Assembly: GCA_049115955.1 (NCBI GenBank)
Contig: JAGDZJ010000015.1
Span: 186,001-250,000, forward strand
Reading direction: 5' to 3'
From: Salinispirillum sp049115955
Lineage (GTDB): Bacteria > Pseudomonadota > Gammaproteobacteria > Pseudomonadales > Natronospirillaceae
DNA length: 64,000 bases
The notes under the pieces were generated by a model, which was not told the origin of the DNA, searched no databases, and was given only the letters and a program-made list of their open reading frames with translations. Positions 27,389 through 36,536 of the stretch are shown piece after piece; the stretch's first letter is position 1, and each line of letters begins with the position of its first letter. Made by a program: the position numbers and the translations under genes.

Positions 27389-27943
27389 ATGCTGAACATC
27401 GCCGTTGTCACTGGCAGTACACGTCCCGGTCGTAACAACATTGCCGTTGCTAACTGGGTGTTGGAAAACGCCAGCAAGCGCACAGATGCCAATTTTGAAC
27501 TGGTGGACATTGCTGACTTCAATCTACCGGTATTGGATGAAGGTATGCCCGCAATGTACGCGCAGTACAGCCAAGAGCACACCAAGAAATGGTCTGCTGC
27601 CATTGCTAAGTACGACGGTTACATTTTTGTCACCGCTGAATACAACCACAGCATCACCGGCGCATTGAAGAACGCTTTGGATTACTTGAACCAAGAATTC
27701 AACAACAAAGCCGCTGGTTTTGTGGGTTATGGTTCAGCGGGCGGTGTGCGTGCGGTAGAGCACCTGCGTCAAATCGCTTCTGAACTGCAGTTGGCGCACG
27801 TGCGCAACCAAGTTCAACTGTCATTGTTCACCGATTTTGAAAACTTCAGCGTGTTCAAGCCCGCTGCCGATCACGTTGATTCATTGAACGCGATGTTGGA
27901 CCAGCTGGTACCTTGGACGACCGCTATGAAAACACTGCGCTAA
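27389..27943 (+). CDS. NADPH-dependent FMN reductase family oxidoreductase
   Basis: This 184-residue flavodoxin-fold protein reduces FMN or quinone-like substrates with NAD(P)H. TGSTRPGRNN binds the FMN phosphate and VTAEYNHSITGALKNALDYL is the conserved flavin-binding segment with the PEYN-like motif. ATG at 27389 follows CAGGAGA; the open frame upstream to 27356 is not conserved. It is probably regulated by the divergent LysR protein and is followed by a clear terminator. Confidence 0.87.
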   Translation: MLNIAVVTGSTRPGRNNIAVANWVLENASKRTDANFELVDIADFNLPVLDEGMPAMYAQYSQEHTKKWSAAIAKYDGYIFVTAEYNHSITGALKNALDYLNQEFNNKAAGFVGYGSAGGVRAVEHLRQIASELQLAHVRNQVQLSLFTDFENFSVFKPAADHVDSLNAMLDQLVPWTTAMKTLR

Positions 27944-27963
27944 TATCTATGCGTGTGGTTAAG

Positions 27964-27987
27964 AAAGGCGCTACGGCGCCTTTTTTT
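27964..27987 (+). terminator. Rho-independent terminator after the FMN reductase
   Basis: AGGCGC pairs with GCGCCT around TACG, followed by seven T residues. Confidence 0.85.
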
Positions 27988-28103
27988 ATGAGTTCTAAAT
28001 ATTGAAAAAGGCTCTAAGACTCAAGTGGGATTGATCAGCCAGCCCAGCGCCTCTATAGTCGGTCTACTTAATCGTCAGGCTTATAAAAACAAGAGGATCC
28101 ACC

Positions 28104-28382
28104 ATGCAGTGCCCCCATTGCCATCGCCCCATCCCCCTGTTCAGCGTTGAGCGCATTTTCTCGTCCTGGGTGGCGAAGCAATGTAAGCAGTGCGGCAAAC
28201 AGTATCGCGCTCAAATTCCCGCCGCCGTAGCCATGGTGGTAGGTATTCCTTTAGTAGGCATGATATGGCTGGCGCCGGAACATTGGGGTATAGCTTATTA
28301 CCTGCCGATCGGTTTGGGTTTTGGTTTGCTGTGTAATATGTTCAGCCGCCTGGTACCGGTGGAATCGAAAGGCGTGATATAA
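28104..28382 (+). CDS. Small zinc-ribbon membrane protein
   Basis: This 92-residue protein begins with MQCPHCHRPIP and then has CKQCGK near residue 32, two CxxC pairs that would bind one zinc ion. Two hydrophobic helices follow (about 41-60 and 64-82). The start ATG follows AGAGGATCC. The small size and layout resemble unnamed zinc-ribbon membrane proteins of marine gammaproteobacteria. Function unknown. Confidence 0.7.
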   Translation: MQCPHCHRPIPLFSVERIFSSWVAKQCKQCGKQYRAQIPAAVAMVVGIPLVGMIWLAPEHWGIAYYLPIGLGFGLLCNMFSRLVPVESKGVI

Positions 28383-28438
28383 GCGAATACATTCTGATCT
28401 CTGCTGGATTACCTCGAATTTTCCAAAGAGTGCATTAA

Positions 28439-28467
28439 CACCCCGCAGCTGTGTCTCTGTGCGGGTG
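28439..28467 (+). terminator. Hairpin after the zinc-ribbon gene
   Basis: CACCCCGCA pairs with TGCGGGTG with one bulged C. There is no U-run. It directly precedes a second hairpin at 28471-28515. Confidence 0.5.
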
Positions 28468-28470
28468 TGC

Positions 28471-28515
28471 CTTACGATGGCGACGCGTTAACTTTTTTCT
28501 ACCCGTCATCGTAAG
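28471..28515 (+). promoter_or_regulatory. Leader hairpin reaching into a ribosome binding site
   Basis: CTTACGATGGCG (28471-28482) pairs with CGTCATCGTAAG (28504-28515) with one mismatch. The right arm includes the first bases of the Shine-Dalgarno sequence AAGGAG (28513-28518) for the GTG at 28526, so folding would partly block translation. Confidence 0.5.
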
Positions 28516-28525
28516 GAGCCATCCA

Positions 28526-29347
28526 GTGATAAGCCATCAAATGAAGACCGTTCGTCGAACGAGACCTAGCCTTAGGCGGTTATCTAGTATGGGACCGTTG
28601 TTGATTTTGGCATGCGCTGCTTATGGCCATACTGCGCCTATAGAAGTCGAACTGGAGCGTTTGAACGAACAGGCCGTCGCTGCCGGTACGCTGGTATACC
28701 GGGGCAGCACCTACCCCCTTGATGCCATCGATGAAGAGCCTCTGTTTCGTTACGAACGCCATGTGTTAACCGTCGGTCAGGATCTGGTCGCCACGCATCG
28801 TACCCACGACCGGGCAGGCACACTGATGCAGTCAGAAGCCGTTTGGACATCGTCGGCGTATGACGTTCGGCAAGTGGCACTATCGGATCACCAAAGCGCC
28901 GTCAGTGGCACTGCCACGGTAGATTCTGCGGCGGGTACACTGACGTTCAGTTTGTCGGAGAACGGCCGTGAACGGCAGAAAACAGAGCGACTGTCGTTGC
29001 CTCTCGTCTCAGGACCTTCATTGTTTGGCTACATTCATCACCATTGGGATGAGGTGGTCAGCGGCGACAAGCAACCTGTGCGCTTTATCGTACTGAAGGA
29101 TATGACGACCTATGGTTTCACCATTCGTGCCGAAGGGGTACAGGATGGGCTGATGGTGTTCAGTGTGACACCGACCAGCTTACTGGTGCGGTTGGCCGTG
29201 CCGCCCATGCATTTGATGTTTGATGCGCAAACTCGGCAACTGGTGCGATTCGAAGGGCGTGTGCCGCCGCAGGACAACCGCACCGATAAATTAAAAGCCT
29301 TGGACGCACGCGTTGAGTACGAAACTTTGTTGTCCTTCTATCAATAA
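28526..29347 (+). CDS. Secreted protein of unknown function
   Basis: I do not recognise a named family. The GTG at 28526 is chosen because AAGGAG stands 7 bases before it; upstream in-frame codons lie in two hairpins. The 273-residue product has a basic N-terminus and a hydrophobic signal segment (MGPLLILACAAYGHTAPIE), then a soluble, beta-rich domain without cysteines after the signal. The residue pattern (YRGSTYPLDAIDEEPLFRY and a middle TTYGFTIRAEGV) suggests a periplasmic beta-sheet protein. A LysR gene converges on its end. Confidence 0.6.
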   Translation: MISHQMKTVRRTRPSLRRLSSMGPLLILACAAYGHTAPIEVELERLNEQAVAAGTLVYRGSTYPLDAIDEEPLFRYERHVLTVGQDLVATHRTHDRAGTLMQSEAVWTSSAYDVRQVALSDHQSAVSGTATVDSAAGTLTFSLSENGRERQKTERLSLPLVSGPSLFGYIHHHWDEVVSGDKQPVRFIVLKDMTTYGFTIRAEGVQDGLMVFSVTPTSLLVRLAVPPMHLMFDAQTRQLVRFEGRVPPQDNRTDKLKALDARVEYETLLSFYQ

Positions 29348-29354
29348 GAGAGCA

Positions 29355-30308
29355 TCAGTGAGACAGCCAAGGGTCTTCTTTATCGCCTTGATAGGTTGCT
29401 ACAAGGAAGTCCAAAAAGGCACGGGTGTTGGCGGGCAGAAACAGCCGAGTGGGAATGGCCGCATACAGATGCAAAGCACCGGCGTGCCACTCGGGCAGCA
29501 CGCGCTGCAAACGACCGTCGGCGAACGCGCCTTGCGCCATGAACGAGGGTAGGCCGGTAATGCCGAGCCCGGAAACGGCGGCGTTGAATAATAAATCCAG
29601 CTGTCCGGTTGAGAGCAGAGACCGTTGTGTTGGAATTGGCACTGTCGTCGGTTCTTGTGGCTCATGCAGCTCTTGTGGTATGGCGGACTGACGGTAAAGC
29701 GTCAGCTCTTTGCGCACGGCGTTCACAGCGGGCAGCAAGCCATTGTGATTCTGCAAGTCAGCAGGGCTGGCGGGGGCGCCGTGACGCGCCAAATAACCGG
29801 GTGCGGCACACAGCACGAACGTTGCCTTGCCCAGCGGACGGGCGATGAACTCACCTTTGGTTAATGGTTGCGGCAGAGAGATAATGGACACGTCAAACTG
29901 ATCATTCAGTGTGGTCACCGTGGGGCGGGTGGTGACCTCAAGCTGAACGGCTGGAAACTGCTGATAAAATGCGGGCAGGTGTTTAACCAATTCATGCGCC
30001 GCGAAAGCGGGTGGGCAGAGCACACGTACAGTACCGGAAGGCGCTTGGTGCGATTCGGTGACCATGGCATCGGCTTCGTCCAGATCGGCCAGTATTTGTT
30101 GCGCTCGTTGCACATAGCGTTCGCCAATGTCAGTCAGTGCTAAGCGCCGGGTCGTTCGGTTCAGCAGACGTGCGCCGAGCGTCGATTCCAGTTCAGAAAC
30201 GGCTTTGGTGACGACGGGAGGAGCGATGTTTAACGCGCGCGCCGCCCCCGCGAAGCTACCAGCAGCCACCACCTCTACGAAGATACGCAGAGAACGCAGT
30301 TGATCCAT
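29355..30308 (-). CDS. LysR-family regulator
   Basis: This 317-residue regulator has a winged helix over residues 1-60 (SFAGAARALNIAPPVVTKAVSELESTLG) and an effector domain after residue 90. ATG at 30308 begins MDQLRSLRIF, as is usual for this group; the longer frame adds 14 unrelated residues. The gene divergent to it, the CWC-type cysteine protein at 30401, is the only candidate neighbour target. The effector is unknown. Confidence 0.83.
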   Translation of the reverse strand: MDQLRSLRIFVEVVAAGSFAGAARALNIAPPVVTKAVSELESTLGARLLNRTTRRLALTDIGERYVQRAQQILADLDEADAMVTESHQAPSGTVRVLCPPAFAAHELVKHLPAFYQQFPAVQLEVTTRPTVTTLNDQFDVSIISLPQPLTKGEFIARPLGKATFVLCAAPGYLARHGAPASPADLQNHNGLLPAVNAVRKELTLYRQSAIPQELHEPQEPTTVPIPTQRSLLSTGQLDLLFNAAVSGLGITGLPSFMAQGAFADGRLQRVLPEWHAGALHLYAAIPTRLFLPANTRAFLDFLVATYQGDKEDPWLSH

Positions 30309-30400
30309 AAGAGTCGCTTCCTTGGTTGTGAACGGGCCCAAGCATGGCATAGTAAGAGAACGTCAGCCACAATACAGTGAAGTCAGTGTGTGGAACCGTT

Positions 30401-30622
30401 ATGCAACCCTTGCCCAATCTTCTCTGCCCTCTTTGTGGCAAACTGAACACCTGTGCCCCCGCGGCTTCTGGCAGTTTCGACACACCGTGCTGGTGTACCG
30501 AAGTTACCATTGACCCCGAAGCATTGGCGAAAGTTCCCGAGCATCTGCGCCAACAAGCGTGCTTGTGCAAGAGCTGTGCGACCAGAGAGCGTGCTACCGG
30601 GGACAGCCTGCCAGATCGGTAA
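30401..30622 (+). CDS. Small cysteine-rich CWC-domain protein
   Basis: This 73-residue protein has CPLCGKLNTCAPAASG, then CWCTEV and CLCKSCA, the cysteine-rich CWC family pattern, presumably metal-binding. It starts at the ATG at 30401 after GGAA. Its last 29 bases overlap, tail to tail, the end of the lytic transglycosylase gene on the other strand. The role is unknown. Confidence 0.75.
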   Translation: MQPLPNLLCPLCGKLNTCAPAASGSFDTPCWCTEVTIDPEALAKVPEHLRQQACLCKSCATRERATGDSLPDR

Positions 30623-31748
30623 CCGCGGCACAGGCAAATTCTTTAGCAATGCTCACATCCGTGACGTAATACAGCGAGGCGAAGCCAAATTGGTCGCGCC
30701 CAAGGTTGTGATATATCATCCCCAGCGCAATATCCTCTGCCGTAAAAAGCTCATGGTGTTGGACAAAATATTGCGTTGCGCCGTTAAGAGATTCGTCCGT
30801 CATCAGGCGTTGAATACGCTGTACCCCACCATGATAGGCTTGAAGCAGTAACAGGCTGTACAGCGTATCGGCTTTGTCTTCCGGTAGATGCCCAAAGGTT
30901 GCATCAAAGGTCGGACGCAGGTTGCGGTGGTTTTGTTCCAGTAAACTAAGAGCGCAATCGATCTGCGCCATGCGATGGAAATAAAAACGCTCGGCCAGTT
31001 CACAATCGCTTAGGGCAGCGGGCGACAATTGCATAATGCCCCGTGCGCCAGCGGCGGAATGCGATTCGCGTAAGCCGCCACTTTCAATAATGGTCTTGCC
31101 CGCCAATGTACTGAGCACTTCTGGCGGCATGCTGATGCGTCCGCGACCAACCCAGTATTCATATGTCTGGCGAATGGCGTCATGCAGGCTAATAGACTCT
31201 GACTCGGTGCCCAAAGCCAATCCGTCCCATGTCCTCCAAAGCCGGGCCGATTCGTCGGTGCTGGTATAGCGGGCCAATGATTCCTGCAAGCGCGCATCGG
31301 GTTGATTACAGTTTAAGGCAAAAGGGTAACCCACGCGGCCGTCTTCCCCCGCTGACCAGTCCGCCACCTGTGCGTTGCTGGCCCATTGTTGGCGTTGATC
31401 GTTCAGTCGTGTTTGGGTTTCGGCGCTGTCTTCCCCGTTATCGATGTAGCCTAGAAAAGCGGCACGGCGATCAAAGAATACATGACGATCAGGATTTTCA
31501 CAGAAAGCTTCGCCATTCAATACCCAGCGGCGGATGGTTAACAGGTTGCTGTGCATACCTTGGCTTACCCAATACGGGCTTTGCCTAATGACATCCTGCC
31601 AGTCGCTAAGTGGCGACGGTGATAGGGTATTGGACTCGGTGGCTTGCGCCGTTGTGTTGCTTGAGAGCAGTACCCAAAGGCTGAGTACGGCGAGGAATCC
31701 CGCTAGCAGAGGGTGACGTCGCATGGTATTTGGCAGATTGAAATTCAT
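30594..31748 (-). CDS. Lytic transglycosylase-like (SLT domain) periplasmic protein
   Basis: The product has an N-terminal signal segment (LLAGFLAVLSLWVLLSSNTTA) and, in the second half, an SLT-like core with IIESGGLRESHSAAGARGIMQL, where the ESGG glutamate is the expected catalytic residue of lysozyme-fold transglycosylases. The first half does not match a family I can name. I place the start at ATG 31748 (384 residues); ATG 31769 would begin inside the terminator hairpin of gcvP. Its end overlaps the CWC gene. Murein cleavage is inferred from the motif. Confidence 0.72.
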   Translation of the reverse strand: MNFNLPNTMRRHPLLAGFLAVLSLWVLLSSNTTAQATESNTLSPSPLSDWQDVIRQSPYWVSQGMHSNLLTIRRWVLNGEAFCENPDRHVFFDRRAAFLGYIDNGEDSAETQTRLNDQRQQWASNAQVADWSAGEDGRVGYPFALNCNQPDARLQESLARYTSTDESARLWRTWDGLALGTESESISLHDAIRQTYEYWVGRGRISMPPEVLSTLAGKTIIESGGLRESHSAAGARGIMQLSPAALSDCELAERFYFHRMAQIDCALSLLEQNHRNLRPTFDATFGHLPEDKADTLYSLLLLQAYHGGVQRIQRLMTDESLNGATQYFVQHHELFTAEDIALGMIYHNLGRDQFGFASLYYVTDVSIAKEFACAAVTDLAGCPR

Positions 31749-31751
31749 TGC

Positions 31752-31808
31752 CTGTAGTCTTTCATGCAAAGGGGGAGTGGTTAAACCCCCTTTGCAGGAA
31801 GACTACAG
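31752..31808 (-). terminator. Strong hairpin downstream of gcvP
   Basis: CTGTAGTCTT (31752-31761) pairs perfectly with 31799-31808, and TGCAAAGGGGG (31765-31775) with 31786-31796, leaving one small internal loop. This 21-bp stem lies between the end of gcvP and the next minus-strand gene. It probably ends or protects gcv mRNA. A smaller hairpin, GTCCAC/GTGGAC, follows at 31811-31826. Confidence 0.7.
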
Positions 31809-31837
31809 AGTCCACTTTCTGTGGACGGACCAGATAT

Positions 31838-34706
31838 TTAACGATATTCGTCNNNNNNNNNNNNNNNNNNCAAAGTTACGGTCGCCAAACACGTTGTCGA
31901 CACGACTGACCGCAGGCCAGAACTTCGCTGCCCGAGTGGCACTGGACGGGAATACAGCGGTTTCACGGCTGTACGGATAGTCCCATTCCTTCACCAGATC
32001 AAACTGCGTGTGCGGGGCATTGACCAACGGATTGTTGTCCGCTGGCCATTCGCCGCTCTGCACGCGCGCGATTTCCTGACGAATACCCTTCATGGCTTCG
32101 ATGAAGCGATCCAGCTCAGCTTGTGATTCCGACTCCGTCGGCTCCACCATCAAGGTGCCGGGCACGGGGAATGACATGGTCGGCGCATGGAAACCGTAGT
32201 CCATCAAGCGCTTGGCGATGTCTTCTTCAGAAATACCGCTGGCGGCCTTCAAGGGGCGAATGTCGAGGATGCACTCGTGCGCCACGCGACCCTTGGTACC
32301 GCGATACAGAATCTCGTAATCACCGGCCAATGCTTCCGCAATGTAGTTGGCGTTCAGAATGGCCACCTCGGTTGAACGCTTCAAGCCGTCTTTGCCCAAC
32401 ATGCGGTTGTACATCCAAGTGATCGGCAAAATGCTGGCCGAGCCAAAGGGTGCTGCCGAAACCGCACCCGCGCCATTGCCGTTCACGCTGTGACCGGGCA
32501 GGTAGGGTGCAAGGTGTGAACGCACACCGATCGGGCCCATGCCAGGGCCGCCTCCACCGTGTGGAATGGCGAACGTTTTGTGCAGGTTCAGGTGCGATAC
32601 GTCGGAGCCGATCAGTGCCGGGTGCGTTAAGCCCACTTGCGCGTTCAGGTTGGCACCGTCGAGGTACACCTGACCGCCGTGTTCGTGAATGATCTTACAC
32701 AGCTCCGACACGCCTTCCTCAAACACGCCGTGTGTAGACGGGTAGGTGATCATACAGGCCGACAACTTGTCACCCGCCGCAACGGCTTTGGCGCGCAGGT
32801 CGTCTAGGTCTACGTTGCCTGAGTCGTCGCAATTCACGATCACGACCTTCAAGCCCATCATCGCAGCGGTTGCCGGGTTGGTGCCGTGCGCGGACGCAGG
32901 AATCAAGCAGATGTCGCGCTCGCCTTCGCCGTTGGCGGCTTGGAAGCGACGAATGGCCAGCAAACCAGCGTATTCGCCTTGGGCGCCGGAATTCGGCTGC
33001 AAGGAAAACGCATCGTAACCGGTCACGGCGATGAGTTGCTGTTCCAGTTCTTGCAGCATGATCTGATAACCCTTGGCTTGCTCGACCGGTGCAAAGGGGT
33101 GCATGTTGGCGAATTCTGGCCAACTGACCGGAATCATCTCAGCGGTTGCGTTCAACTTCATGGTACAGGAACCAAGTGGGATCATGCCGTGCACCAAAGA
33201 ATAGTCGCGATTTTCCAAGCGGCGAATGTAGCGCAGCATTTCGGTTTCGCTGTGGTAGCTGTTGAAGACCGGGTGCGTCAGCACCGCATCGGTGCGCCGC
33301 CAAGCTGCTGGAATGCCGGTTTCTCCGCTCTGCATCAATTCGCTGTCCAAAACACTGACGGACAAGCCGTGGCCTTCTCCAAGAATTAGATCCAGCAACT
33401 GCATGACGTCATCTTTGGTGGTGGTTTCGTCGAAACTGACACCGGCACGACCATCCTCAAAGCGGCGCAAATTACAGCCGGCGTTCACGGCACGAGCGTG
33501 TAAACCTGCATCGGCTGTGAAGGTGAGGGTGTCGAAATAGGTGCTGTTGGTGGTTACGCCACCCAGTTTCAAACCACGCGCCAGAATACTGGTTAAGCGG
33601 TGCACACGTTCAGCGATGGTGCGCAGACCGTCTGGTCCGTGATACACAGCATAGAAGGCCGCCAAGTTCGCCAGCAGAGCCTGTGCGGTACAGATGTTGG
33701 ACGTCGCTTTTTCACGGCGAATGTGTTGTTCGCGGGTTTGCATGGCCATACGCAAGGCCGTGTCACCGTGGCGGTCTTTCGATACGCCGATGATGCGACC
33801 CGGTACTTGGCGTTTCAGGTCGTCTTTGGCGGCAAAGAAGGCCGCATGCGGACCGCCGTAGCCCATGGGTACACCGAAACGTTGCGCTGAACCGAAGACA
33901 ATATCGGCACCCAATTCTCCGGGTGAGCGCAGTAACAACAGCGCCAACAAGTCAGTGGCCACTGCCACCATAGCGCCTTGGTCTTGCGCGGCTTTGATCA
34001 AAGCGCCCAAGTCACTCACCGTGCCTTCGGTGTCCGGGTACTGGAACAAGGCACCGAACGGCTGGTAATGGCTGATTTTATCAGCAGGAGCAACCACCAA
34101 CTCCCAACCAAAATAGTGGGCGCGGGTACGCAGCACGTCCAGAGTTTGTGGATGAACAGTATCGGCTACGAAGAACACTTCGCTCTTATTGCGCGCATTG
34201 CCACGCTTACACAGCGCCATGGCTTCCGCAGCCGCAGTCGCTTCATCCAACAAGGAGGCGTTTGCCAACGGCATGCCGGTCAGGTCCATCACCACTTGTT
34301 GGTAGTTCAGCAATGACTCAAGGCGGCCCTGTGAGATTTCCGGCTGGTAAGGCGTATAGGCGGTGTACCAAGCGGGGTTTTCCAATACGTTGCGCTGAAT
34401 CACCGCTGGCATACGAGTTGGGTAATAGCCTTGGCCAATGTAGCTCTTCAGCACTTGGTTTTGTTGCGCCAGTGCTTTCAATTCTTCCAGAGCATCCGTT
34501 TCTGATAAGCCGGCATCCATCGGGAGGTCGTGGTTGAGGCGGATGGCCGCCGGGACGACTTGCATCATGAGTCCATCGAGTGACTCCGCACCGAGTGTTT
34601 GCAGCATGGCGTGCTGTTCATCGATGGAAGGGCCCACGTGGCGTTCGGTGAAACTGTGGCTAACGAGGTCGGCCAAAGGTTTTTGCGTGGTGTTGCCTGT
34701 ACTCAT
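31838..34706 (-). CDS. gcvP: Glycine dehydrogenase (decarboxylating), P-protein; contains assembly gap near its 3' end
   Basis: This is the P-protein of the glycine cleavage system: it decarboxylates glycine and passes the aminomethyl group to lipoyl-GcvH. The PLP lysine is in SHLNLHKTFAIPHGGGGPGMGP, with SAHGTNPATA nearby. It is full length, about 955 residues in one chain. Eighteen N at 31853-31870 fall in the last dozen codons. The frame as given reads through to 31803, but bases just beyond the gap spell DEYR followed by a TAA at 31838-31840, the expected family ending, so the true gap length is 2 more than a multiple of three, not 18. It lies 22 bases after gcvH in one operon. Confidence 0.93.
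31853..31870. other. Assembly gap (18 N) inside gcvP
   Basis: A run of undetermined bases. Reading-frame evidence says the real number is not 18; 20 would restore the usual CSC-containing P-protein ending. Confidence 0.95.
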
Positions 34707-34728
34707 GAGGAGTCTCCCAAAAATGGTG

Positions 34729-35115
34729 TCAGTCGGCCAGTGATTGAGTATAGTCGTCTGCGCTCAACAGGGCATCGACATCGGCCGCATTGCTGGGTCG
34801 CAAACGTAGAATCCAACCGGCTGTATGGGCGTCGTCGTTGATGGTGTCCGGACTGTCGGTCAGGGCATCGTTCACGGCCACAATAGTACCAGCCACAGGG
34901 GCATAGATGTCAGATGCGGCCTTTACAGATTCAATAACGGCAATTTCCTCACCCGCAGCGACTTCACGGCTTTCTTCTGGCAGTTCTACAAATACAATGT
35001 CACCCAGCAGTTCTTGCGCGTGGTCGGTAATGCCCATCAAGAAGGTGCCGTCGGTATCGGCCTTTAGCCATTCGTGGGTCGCGGTGTATTTGCGGTCAGC
35101 CGGTACGTTAGACAT
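34729..35115 (-). CDS. gcvH: Glycine cleavage system H protein
   Basis: This 128-residue lipoyl carrier shuttles the aminomethyl group between GcvP and GcvT. The lipoylated lysine is in AVIESVKAASDIYAP. Start ATG at 35115. It is the first gene of gcvH-gcvP. A palindromic site at 35199-35214, related to one upstream of gcvT, lies 84 bases upstream and points to common control. Confidence 0.95.
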   Translation of the reverse strand: MSNVPADRKYTATHEWLKADTDGTFLMGITDHAQELLGDIVFVELPEESREVAAGEEIAVIESVKAASDIYAPVAGTIVAVNDALTDSPDTINDDAHTAGWILRLRPSNAADVDALLSADDYTQSLAD

Positions 35116-35198
35116 AAAATTGTCCTGTATTTGTTATGAATGAGGGCAGGTTGATAATGGCGCGAGCCTAGCAAGCTGGGTGCTGTCGATCAACAAAA

Positions 35199-35214
35199 AT
35201 TTCTTATCGGAAAC
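35199..35214. promoter_or_regulatory. Candidate gcv operator (gcvH side)
   Basis: ATTTCTTATCGGAAAC matches 13 of 16 positions of the perfect dyad GTTTCCTATTGGAAAC at 36537-36552 upstream of gcvT. Both flank the XRE-cupin regulator gene. Confidence 0.6.
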
Positions 35215-35295
35215 ATAAGCTAAATTTGTTCCTGATGGCGTATGATATTTCCGCTGTGTACACTGGTCGTTCCTCCAGAGCGTCGCCAGCACAAC

Positions 35296-35553
35296 GGCGC
35301 AGAAGCCGGGCAGGTCTTTTTGGGGACGCCGTAAATCCATACCAGACGCATCCATGCGCCTGGCCCTGCGGGCTCCCTTCGGTCGTGCAAATTCGTTCCT
35401 GACGAATTTGTCCATGGAGGCTCATTGCCGAGATATCAGGCGCATCCATGCGCCTGACCCCTTGCGGGGCTCCCGATGGTCGTGCAAATTCGTTCCTTAC
35501 GAATTTGTCCTTGGCGGCAAATGCCCCGCAAAGACCTACCCGGCTTCTACGCC
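35296..35553 (+). repeat. Family B composite palindrome, copy B3 (internally duplicated)
   Basis: Arms at 35296-35319 and 35530-35553 pair 22 of 24 (GGCGCAGAAGCCGGG against CCCGGCTTCTACGCC, and beyond). The interior has GGGGACGCCGTAAATCC, two hairpins built on CAGGCGCATCCATGCGCCTG or a near copy (about 35344-35362 and 35437-35456) and two copies of the CAAATTCGT/ACGAATTTG hairpin module (35370-35413 and 35467-35510, 40 of 44 alike). At 258 bp it is the largest copy. With the operator above it accounts for the gene-free stretch 35116-35626. Confidence 0.85.
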
Positions 35554-35626
35554 TGGCACTCGGCAAGTGGGAGTCATAACACTAAGCGCTAGCACCGGAG
35601 CACACTAGAGAAAGTGAAAAGAGATC

Positions 35627-36265
35627 ATGCCTGAAGAACCACAGTTTCTGCGCGATCAGCGCAAAGAGCCGCTGACCGTTGAGCGCGAAGGTGGTGTAGA
35701 AGCCACGGTAGAGCCTTTAAAGTTGGGCGAGCGCGTGCGTGCGATTCGGCTGAGCCAGCAGCTCACATTAGAAGAAGCTGCAAAGTTGACGGGCTTGGCG
35801 CGGTCTACACTGTCGAAAATTGAGAACGAGCAGATTTCGCCGACGTTTAGCGTGGTCACTAAGCTTGTGCGCGGCCTCAATATAGATGTGCCGCAGTTGT
35901 TCAGTCAGCCCAGCTCTGGCCCCAGCGCTGGCGGCCGTCGTGACATCACGCGCAATGGTGAAGGCAAGCCCCACCCCACGCCAACGTATGAGCACGAGCT
36001 GTTGTCGACCCAACTGACGCACAAGAAAATGATTCCGTTTCGGACGCGCGTACACGCCCGTGATTTCGCTGCCTTTGGCGGCTGGGTAAGGCACGACGGT
36101 GAAGAGTTTTTGTATGTGCTGCAGGGTTCTATTTTGTTCTATACCGAGTTCTACGAGCCGATTGAATTATTTGCTGGTGACTCGGCTTACTATGATTGCA
36201 GCATGGGGCATGCGTTGGTATCGACCAGCGAACAAGATGCCTTCGTGCTCTGGGTCACCGCTTAA
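35627..36265 (+). CDS. XRE-family regulator with C-terminal cupin sensor domain
   Basis: This 212-residue regulator has a helix-turn-helix at about residues 35-90 (LTLEEAAKLTGLARSTLSKIENEQISPTFSVVTKLVRGL) and a cupin at about 130-210 (EFLYVLQGSILFYTEF, FAGDSAYYDCSMGHAL), the PuuR-like architecture. It lies between gcvH-gcvP and gcvT, both transcribed away from the interval it occupies, and matching dyads precede both. I infer that it controls the glycine cleavage genes. Its TAA stop is already inside family A repeat A2. Confidence 0.87.
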   Translation: MPEEPQFLRDQRKEPLTVEREGGVEATVEPLKLGERVRAIRLSQQLTLEEAAKLTGLARSTLSKIENEQISPTFSVVTKLVRGLNIDVPQLFSQPSSGPSAGGRRDITRNGEGKPHPTPTYEHELLSTQLTHKKMIPFRTRVHARDFAAFGGWVRHDGEEFLYVLQGSILFYTEFYEPIELFAGDSAYYDCSMGHALVSTSEQDAFVLWVTA

Positions 36266-36385
36266 AACCCGCTTTTACTTAATCTGGCGTTGTTAAAAAT
36301 CCCCTTAATTCGCTCGTTTACTCGATGTAAACGTCGCTCATTGCGGGGATTTTTGCCTAGCCAGATTTTCGCCTCTTCGGGTTTT
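36264..36385 (-). repeat. Family A palindromic repeat, copy A2 (reverse orientation)
   Basis: Read on the minus strand this has GAGGCGAAAATCTGGCTAGG, AAAAATCCCC, a central GTTTAC...GTAAAC dyad, GGGGATTTTTAACAACGCCAG and AAAAGCGGGTTTT. It shares GAGGCGAAAA, CTGGCTAGGCAAAAAT and TTTTTAACAACGCCAG with copy A4. It begins inside the stop codon of the XRE gene. The rest of the gap to gcvT contains no gene, only the operator at 36537. Confidence 0.8.
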
Positions 36386-36536
36386 CCTCGTCATTAGTTT
36401 CCTGGTTTTGCAATCTTTTTCCTTGTCATTGCTTCGCTCGAAGTGCTTCTAGGGCTTCCCTTGTGCGCAGCAGCGTCTCACCACTGCGGGTTTTATTGGC
36501 TACATCAAATCATCGTGAGTATGATTTTCGCACGAA

